Positions 57,304 to 64,000 of a DNA stretch of 64,000 nucleotides are shown one piece after another. The notes under the pieces were generated by a model, which saw only the letters and a list, made by a program, of their open reading frames with translations, was not told the origin of the DNA and made no database searches. The translations under genes and the position numbers were made by a program. The first letter of the stretch is position 1, and each line of letters opens with the position of its first letter. Source of the stretch: Selaginella moellendorffii (lineage: Eukaryota > Streptophyta > Lycopodiopsida > Selaginellales > Selaginellaceae); contig NW_003314329.1 of NCBI RefSeq assembly GCF_000143415.4, positions 809,431 through 873,430 on the forward strand, given 5' to 3'.

Positions 57304-59201
57304 TCACCACTCCTTGAGCGCCTTGACCACCGCAAACAGTTCCTTCTCGTGGGTAGGCCACTTCCTTTGAGCCTTGTCCAACTTCTTCAAGAAGAACGCT
57401 ACTGGATGGTTGTCTTGCTTCAAAACTGCGCCCAACGCAAAGTCCGAAGCATTCGTTTCTACCTCAAAGTCCTTACCAAAGTCTGGGAATGCCAACACGG
57501 GAGCCTTCCTCAACTTCCCTTTAAGGTGGACGAATGCCGCCTCGCATTTTGCTGTCCATACCATCTTCCCTTTTCTTGTTTGTCCGTTAAGGGCAGGGCT
57601 AGTCTTGAATAGTGTCTGATAAACTTTCGGTAGTAGTTGCATAGCCCCAAGAATGCCCTCAACTCATGTACATTCAATGGTTGCTCCCATTCCTGGATCG
57701 CTTGGACCTTCTCCAGGTCCACCTTGAGCCCGTCCTGGCCCACCACATGCCCAAGAAACTTTACCTCTTGTTGAGCAAAGTCACATTTGCTCTCTTTAGC
57801 ATATAGTTTGTGTTCCCTTAGTTTCTCAAACACCTTCGCCAAGTGTTCGGCATGCTCCTCTAGCGCCTCGCTATAGATCAGGATGTCGTCGATATAGACG
57901 ACCACGAAGTGATCCAGATAGGGTACAAAGATGTGGTTCATCAGCGCCAAAAACGTTGCCAGCGCATTACATAGCCCGAAGGGCATCACCAGAAACTCAA
58001 AGCTCCCATACCTTGTTCGACAGGTTGTCTTCTCAACATCTTCCTCGGCTACCCTGATCTGGTAGTATCTTGACATTAGGTCAATCCTCGAGAAGTATTT
58101 TGCCTTTCCTAACCTATCGAATAGGTCCTCAATCCTTGGCAAAGGGTACTTGTTCTTCTTTGTATACTTGTTGAGCAACCGGTAGTCTATGCACATGCGC
58201 ATAGATCCATCTTTCTTTTTCACAAATAACACCGGCGCCCCATACTGCGACTTGCTCAACCTAACATACCTTTTGTCCACCAACTCCTCTAGTTGGCACT
58301 TGAGCTCTTTGAGTTCTTTTTTGTTCAAACGATAGGGGGGACGAACCACCGCCTCAGCACCCTCGACAAGCTCAATCTTATGTTCTATCGGTCGTGCAGG
58401 GGGCAACCCTGCCGGTAGCTCCTCTAGCATGGTATCCTGGAATTGGTCTAACACCCGCTGGATCACTAAAAGTACTTCTTCCGTTCCTGTCTTTTTGTCA
58501 CTCTTCGCCGAGAGTAAGCACAAAAAGGCTGCCTTAGTTCTTTTAGTGAGTTGTCCTCTCGTGGACACCAGGTTTAAATAGGAATCTTTGGCCTTGCTTT
58601 GCCCTACCTTTAGATCTTGGGCCTCCACCCTAAATCTTCTTCCTTGGGCATTCGCTAGTACCACAAGGTTCCTACCTTGTCCATGCAGGGCTACCACGAA
58701 CTGATTGAACCAATCCATTCCAAAGATCACGTCAAATTCTGCCATGTCCAATACGGTGAAATCCATGTCTACTTTCCATGTCCCTACTTCGACTCTTGCT
58801 TGTCGAAGTACCTGAACAAACTCTATAGTCCTTGGTTTGCCTAGCTGCTGCACCGTTAGTCCGGCTTGCCAGACTATGTCTACAGCCACAAAATTATCTG
58901 AAGCACCCGTGTCAATAAGGATCTTAACAAAGCTACCTCCAAGCTTCCCTCGGAGGGCTAGTAGATGTCGTGAATGACTCTCTACCAAAGTTGCTCGTGT
59001 AATGAGTAACTTTGAGTTAGGGACTAGATCACATACCTCAGTTTGGACTTCACCCGACTTGATGGCCATATTGGCTCTAGCCTTCTTCGGGTAGGGACAT
59101 TCCCTCAAAAAATGTCGCGCTTCACCGCAGTTGTAGCATACGTTGTTTCCCATGCTGCTATACAACTTGACCTTCTTATCTATAGGTTTGCCTCTTTTCA
59201 C
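57304..59201 (-). pseudogene. Gypsy Pol: zinc knuckle, protease, reverse transcriptase, RNase H
   Basis: The main 563-codon frame starts in the Gag zinc knuckle ([15 protein letters not shown]), then aspartic protease ([15 protein letters not shown]) and reverse transcriptase ([20 protein letters not shown], then [12 protein letters not shown] with the YIDD box). A frameshift near 57610 moves into the RNase H frame (EVETNASDFALGAVLKQD, WPTHEKELFAVVKALKEW), which meets TGA at 57304 before continuing HYLGRHFKVYTDN. RNase H motif D appears as ASD in the first block. The polyprotein cannot be made whole from this copy. Confidence 0.92.
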
Positions 59202-59363
59202 TTGACTCCCCCACGTACTCGCTCGCTAGCCACCGGATTTGCCTTTCCGGGACCCCGAGGACTCATTCTTAGAGAAACTCTTCTTGAATTTCCCCTTGCT
59301 ATACGTTCCACTTGGTTTGGCCCCTTTGCTAAACATGGATCCCGACCCTGTCGTGTTTCCCTT

Positions 59364-60065
59364 TCACAGGTTATCGTTGAAATGCACCTTGATGGCTGCA
59401 TCCAACGCTTCCTTGTAGTTGGTCGGGTTCCACCGCATCACCTCACCGCGAGCCCAGGTTTGTAAACCTGATATGAAGGCATGGAACGCATCTATGTCCC
59501 CCATATCCGTGACAAGTATCCTCTTTACCATAAACCCATTCACATACTCCTGAATGGTTTCGGTCTGCTTCAGCCTACTCAGCTCGTCCCTTAGATGCAG
59601 GGTAGCATTCGGAGGAACGTAAGTCGCACGGATCCTCGCCTTCATCATTTCCCAAGTGGCCACCGGTCCTTTGTTGGCCTCTGTTGTTCTCCACAAGGAC
59701 TTGGCATTATCTGCCAAGTATGGTTTTGCATATGGGACCTTCTCCGAGCTCGGTAACTGCAACGCTCGGAAGTAGTCCTCCATATTGTAAAACCAATCCT
59801 CCACCACCTTATAGTTGTTCACTCCCTTAAAGACCGGTGGGGGCTTTGGTTTGTACTTGGGAATTGCCTGAGGGACTGATTCCACTTTGGTTTGTTCAAC
59901 CTTATCTGGTTTTGCCTCAGTCCCTAACGAAGGGTCCGCACCTTCTACACTACCAGCATTTGCAGTCTTTCGTTTTTTCTTCTGCTTCTCATCACGCTTT
60001 AGCTTGCGTACGAGAGTCTCCAGCAGGGCATTGGTCTGCGCCAATTGTCCTTCTAGAACGTCCAA
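59364..60065 (-). CDS. Gypsy Gag protein (retroelement)
   Basis: A 233-codon frame with the Ty3/gypsy Gag core: PKYKPKPPPVFKGVNNYKVV, EDWFYNMEDYFRALQLP, LRDELSRLKQTETIQEYVNG, MRWNPTNYKEALDAAIK. It starts with a coiled-coil-like segment (LEGQLAQTNALLETLVRKLK) and a Lys-rich linker. A stop separates it from the zinc-knuckle/Pol frame; upstream in-frame sequence may extend the N-terminus. Confidence 0.85.
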   Translation of the reverse strand: MDVLEGQLAQTNALLETLVRKLKRDEKQKKKRKTANAGSVEGADPSLGTEAKPDKVEQTKVESVPQAIPKYKPKPPPVFKGVNNYKVVEDWFYNMEDYFRALQLPSSEKVPYAKPYLADNAKSLWRTTEANKGPVATWEMMKARIRATYVPPNATLHLRDELSRLKQTETIQEYVNGFMVKRILVTDMGDIDAFHAFISGLQTWARGEVMRWNPTNYKEALDAAIKVHFNDNL

Positions 60066-60279
60066 TCAAGCCTTGGATGACCGAACCTCGCCATCGGATC
60101 CTGTTTGGAAGTTTCCTCACTAGAGTCCTCCTCATGCAAGGATTCCTCATCCATAGCCTCTTGTTCGACCGGAGGCTCCAGCTCTGGCGGGGGTTCTATC
60201 TCTGCCTGGGTTCGCTTACATCCTGCCCTTGCCATCTCCCAGCAATCCGCCTCTATCCTTCGCTAGAACTAAGGAAGAG

Positions 60280-60294
60280 GCTTTGATACCAAAT
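60280..60294 (-). promoter_or_regulatory. Primer-binding site
   Basis: On the element strand the LTR ends TTACA and is followed at once by ATTTGGTATCAAAGCC. TGGTATCAxAGC is the usual plant retrotransposon primer site complementary to initiator Met tRNA, with one substitution. Confidence 0.75.
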
Positions 60295-61170
60295 TGTAAG
60301 CCACAATTTTTCCTTTCCAATTTGCCCACTTACCTCGTCTATCCGACCAACACTGCCTTGGCTTGTGCAAAGTTCCCTCATCAAGATTCCCGCCTATCAT
60401 ACCAGCTTTTACTTGGTCCTACTTGGTTTCAGCTACTCACTACATGAGCAACGGAGTGTTAGCCATCCATTTACGGATTCCCAAATCTCTCCCAATCCCC
60501 CTCCTCGGGTTAGACTGGACTTAAGGTTCGGCTACACTCCCCGCAGGCACAAGCAGCCAAGCACACCAAGCCTCCAGGTTCCTAACACCCCTTGGTACCA
60601 CAAGACTTGATCATGGGACCCTCTAAATCCCAAGCCTTGGGTGCAACACTTGCTTCGGGACATCGGGGCGAAACACCGTGGCTTAACGGCCCGGTATGGG
60701 TAGCTCTACCCCCCCATTTCCATCCCAAAGGGAAGGCCCAAGCCCCTAGGCAGGGCAAGGACCAATGAGCCACAAGGTGCTCAAGTGGGGCACCATTCCA
60801 CATGAGCTGGGAGCACCGCAGTCGGTTTCCCTTTCGGGAGTGGGAGCTGCTCTTGAGCACTTCCCTGGGTGGCCCCTCCGACACCACCCAAGCCCATGCT
60901 CACACAATCTCGGACCCAATCTCGGACTCGACTTTGGACTCGAACTCGAACTCGGTCTCGGACCCAATTTGGGATCTCGGACTCTGTCTCAAACTCGGTC
61001 TCGAACTCGGTCTCCGATTCGGCCTCGAACTCGATCCCGGACTCTATCTTGAACTCGGTCTCAGAGTCGGTCTTGGACTCGATCTTCGACTCGGTCCCAT
61101 CCGATGAACTCTTTGTCATTTCGGTCATGCTTTCGGGGATCCTTTAGCCTCGGGGAGTCGGTTCCTTACA
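60295..61170 (-). repeat. LTR (5' LTR in element orientation), complete, 876 bp
   Basis: From TGTAAGCCACAATT to GGTTCCTTACA, followed by the ACAAA target duplication. It contains a CTCGGACTCG-type minisatellite at about 60905-61095 that is absent at the corresponding visible point of the other LTR. Confidence 0.88.
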
Positions 61171-61175
61171 ACAAA

Positions 61176-62690
61176 CTTTTTATTAAAATTTAAGCTAACC
61201 GAAGTCAACTCCAACCCCTTCACTAGTTTGTACTGGCTTACAAAAACGGAATGGTTTTTGGACAATGTGATCAACAAACCAGCCATTACAAAAGTCTAAG
61301 AAAATTTATGAAATGCCTCAACTACACACCTTCTCCATCTAATAACTTACTCCAAGTGTTAATAAATAAACTGACAAGCCATAGCAAATGAATGCTATAA
61401 CCTTTTCCAAAACCTTAATGGGCAAATTCCCAAGAAACAAGGAACCAACTTAAGCTTAGCATAATGGATCATCATTGAGAATCCAGTCAAAGGTACTACA
61501 ATGCTATTATGTGCAAGTAGACTAGCTTCTCCATCAACCACTTTGGGGTTGATCATCATTTAACCAAGTAGCTTCGTAAACACATTGTTCACTATCACAT
61601 GGATATGATATAAAATCATAATGACTTGATTATCAATTGAGCAGCACCATGAGTAATACCCATGTCACTACTACAAAGGTTTAAGTGAGTATCAAGTGTC
61701 AACTCAACTAAACAAAATGCAACATAAATGCCACACCCCATTGATAGAGATTTATAACACTTTAACACCACTAACTTTTGTTCACAACACAGACAAGCTC
61801 ATGCCACTCTTTTTCTGACCAAACTCAAAACTAATCCAACACCAAGTTATTCAAGAGCAATAGCAAGGTTCTTTGAAAAAGAATTGAGCATTGCAACCCA
61901 AGTCTTCAATAACAAACCTAGACAAGATGGTTTAACACTTCACTACTCTCCATTCTGTAACTCACCATTTACAAGACCACTATAGCCAACATGCATCAAG
62001 GTAGGGACTCTTGATTGTATATTATGAATATGAGCAATGAATCACACTTCGTTGCAAATCATCTCTCCAAGAAGAGAAAATGATTTACGTGTTTAATCCT
62101 TCGTTCCTAAGGACTCTCTTTTCGGTCTCATCTTTGACCAAACCTCAAGCTTGCTTTTGCACTGCCTTCAGTCCAATCCAAGAAATGTTTATGAGAGAGC
62201 ATATCAATGACTACTTGAAGAAATAAATTAATCCCTATAGTCTTGATTGATCTACTTATAATCATGCCTAGGAAGGATCCACTAATGCTGTGCTAAATAG
62301 CTACGGACCAGCCTGTTTGCCACTCATATCAAACCCAAGGAAATTTGCTTTTACCCATGGTACATGGAACAACTCATAGAACCACCAATAGGCTAACATT
62401 AATCCTACCAACTCAAAGTGTAACTTCAAGTTGCTAATATGCCTCACTCATGAGCCCAAGTAAAAACTCATGTAAACAAAACAACTCAATCCCTCTTATG
62501 AGCCTAAGAGCAAACTCACATTATTATGGTACAACAAGGTAACCAAATCCATAACCAAGGAACAATTGCGAAGTCTTAGTACCAAAATATGTACCCACTC
62601 GGATCATTGTTTTCATCTCTATGTATGCAACAAGACTGATTGCCCAATCTCATTGAATAGTTCTTGTTGAGACGTATCCTCTGATACTAA
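61176..62690. other. A/C-rich, G-poor noncoding tract (right part)
   Basis: Same base-composition skew as 51450-53936. No coding frame or recognised repeat. Confidence 0.55.
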
Positions 62691-64000
62691 ATGTAGCGCA
62701 TATGGTTTTTACTCTTTATCCTATGGTGATTTACTATAGAATAACCACGAAGTAGAACCTAAACCCTCCATATGCCACATGTCACATGCCATTGTGAGAC
62801 ACAAATCCCTAAACCCCAAAGTGGAGCCGAAAGGGGTGCCACATGGTAGTGGCCGAAGTGAAAGCCAAACGAGCGTAACACGTTTGGACTAAAAGGCTCC
62901 GACTTGAAAGGTCGAGAGCGGGAGTGGAACTCCCAACAGAGTGCTCAAGGAATGAGCATGAAGTGAGCAATAAAAGAGTCTCTAGAAAAGGGACACAAGA
63001 GGACCAACACATGACACGAGATTGAGTCTGACATGGAGTCCGAGATGGACCCAAGATGGAGTTTGAGATGGAGTCCGAGATGGACCTGAGATAGAGTCTA
63101 AGATGGACCCAAAATGGAGTCCAAGATGGAGTCCAAGATGGACTCTAGATGGACCCGAGATGGAGTCCGAGATGGACCTGAGATAGAGTCCGAGATGAAC
63201 CCGAGATGGAACCCGAGATGGAACCCGAGATGGAGTCCGAGAAGGACCCGAGATGGAGTCTGAAGTCGAGACCAAGACCGAGACCAGGACCAAGATCGGG
63301 ACCGAGACCGAGACCGGGACCAAGACCGGGACCGAGACCGAGACCGGGACCAAGACCGGGATCGAGACCGAGACCGGGACCGAGATCGAGACTAAGGCCG
63401 AGGCCGAGACCGAGCACAAGCCCGAGTCCAAGTCCGAGTCCGAGTCCGAGTCCGAGTCTGATTCCGAGTCCGAGTCCGAGTTCGAGTCCGAGTTTGAGTT
63501 CGAGTCTGAGAGGGTGAAAGCCCAAAGTGTTCGTCTCCCAGACCCTGGGGGGTTTAGTGAGCTCCAAAAGTATAGTAGGGGGAAGACTCCAGTGGAGCCA
63601 GTTTGGCTAGGAAAGGCCAGTTTGGCCCAGGAACGCTGTACCTAAGTGTTGGGTGACAGGATAACCACTGGGAAGTCCAAGGCTAGAGTGAATATGGATT
63701 GTTAAACGGGGTAGCTTGGTGAAGTGTTCAAGAGCTAGCTCTAGTCCCTCCGGGAGATTGAATGGTCGATGCTCCTAGTCCAAATGTGGGTGGCACTACC
63801 TACTTGGATACCTGGCATAACTCAACAGAACTTTGCTCTAAGCCAATGGCTAGAGCACCCAAAGGCGGAAAGCGGGGGGAGTACCCACGAGGCTTACGTA
63901 AGGCCACAGTGTTCTGAAATGTTGTCCCAAAGTCCCAGACTGTAAAATGAAAGAGGAGCAGTCCTCTAGTGTGGTGACCAAAGATACGGTCATGTGGTGA
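62691..64000. other. Unidentified repeat sequence running off the window, possibly another LTR
   Basis: Base composition changes sharply near 62690, where TGTAGCGCATATGG could be an LTR start. It contains the minisatellite at 63013-63520 and then G-rich noncoding sequence. No gene recognised; long open frames over the minisatellite are artefacts of its period. Confidence 0.4.
63013..63520. repeat. GAGTCCGAGATGGACCC / GAGACCGGGACC minisatellite
   Basis: Starts with about 18-bp units GAGATGGAGTCCGAGATG, changes to 6- and 12-bp units (GAGACCGGGACC), then to GAGTCC hexamers. It is the complement of the CTCGGACTC motif expanded in the gypsy LTR at 60905-61095. Confidence 0.85.

Larger units (their letters stand above)
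53942..61170 (-). mobile_element. Ty3/gypsy chromovirus LTR retrotransposon, decayed
   Basis: Delimited by direct repeats of ACAAA (53937-53941 and 61171-61175), LTR ends TGTAA...TTACA, a primer-binding site next to the right LTR, and internal gag-pol on the minus strand ordered Gag, zinc knuckle, protease, reverse transcriptase, RNase H, integrase, chromodomain. The chromodomain places it among chromoviruses. About 7.2 kb by coordinates, including an 877-bp run of N at 54654-55530 that hides the end of the left LTR. Frameshifts and stops make it non-autonomous. Confidence 0.93.

Noticed and set aside
63145-63645. Long frames of repeated GLGLGP or ETETGT residues on both strands
   Set aside because: Products of a minisatellite with period a multiple of three; no start context, domain or conservation.
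1-64000. tRNA or rRNA genes
   Set aside because: I looked for T-loop (GGTTCGAATC) and cloverleaf patterns by eye and saw none convincing; a tRNAscan run would be decisive.

Overview
The window is nuclear DNA of a land plant. Very short introns (mostly 41-80 nt), densely packed GC-rich genes, plant-only gene families and large blocks of transposon relics together suggest a lycophyte of the Selaginella type; the species is an inference. Gene models below were spliced by hand from GT-AG (twice GC-AG) signals, reading phase and family similarity recalled from knowledge. No database search was run.

Left part (1-30.7 kb), the host gene region: the 3' end of a LacZ-type beta-galactosidase, an L-gulonolactone oxidase-like flavoenzyme, a tiny acidic protein, broken Crinkler/RHS-like NTPase fragments, an intron-bearing VPS41 (HOPS subunit) pseudogene, a second copy of the tiny acidic protein, a sporopollenin-type polyketide synthase (ASCL/LAP6 class), a CCCH-KH RNA-binding protein, a SKIP35-like ankyrin protein, an ABC1/ADCK kinase, a secreted LEA protein with an ABRE upstream, an XTH, a BRCA2 homologue, a CGI-58/ABHD5 hydrolase, histone H2A.Z, a calponin-homology/TM/LysM protein and a secreted bulb-lectin-like protein. 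Several lie head to head (XTH/BRCA2, CGI-58/H2A.Z, SKIP35/ADCK1).

Middle part (30.7-38 kb), a decayed zone: a LINE reverse transcriptase relic, a retroelement Gag fragment, an intact dirigent gene with a truncated copy beside it, an M16 peptidase pseudogene, a hAT element with a perfect 8-bp target duplication, and the first exons of a malectin-like receptor gene.

Right part (38.4-50.8 kb): a composite mobile element with a plus-strand DDE-like transposase frame of about 1,020 codons broken only by nonsense codons, and a minus-strand multi-exon gene relic with a ParB-like domain, a weak methyltransferase-like segment and an FCP1-like HAD domain. About twenty copies of a 22-nt palindrome (half-site ATGGCATGWGG) are confined to it; several sit in introns. 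This is the best candidate for an undescribed system.

Far right (50.8-64 kb): an A/C-rich, G-poor noncoding tract interrupted by a Ty3/gypsy chromovirus on the minus strand (TGTAA...TTACA LTR ends, ACAAA target duplication, an 877-bp run of N inside), followed by a GAGTCCGAG-type minisatellite and an unidentified repeat running off the end.
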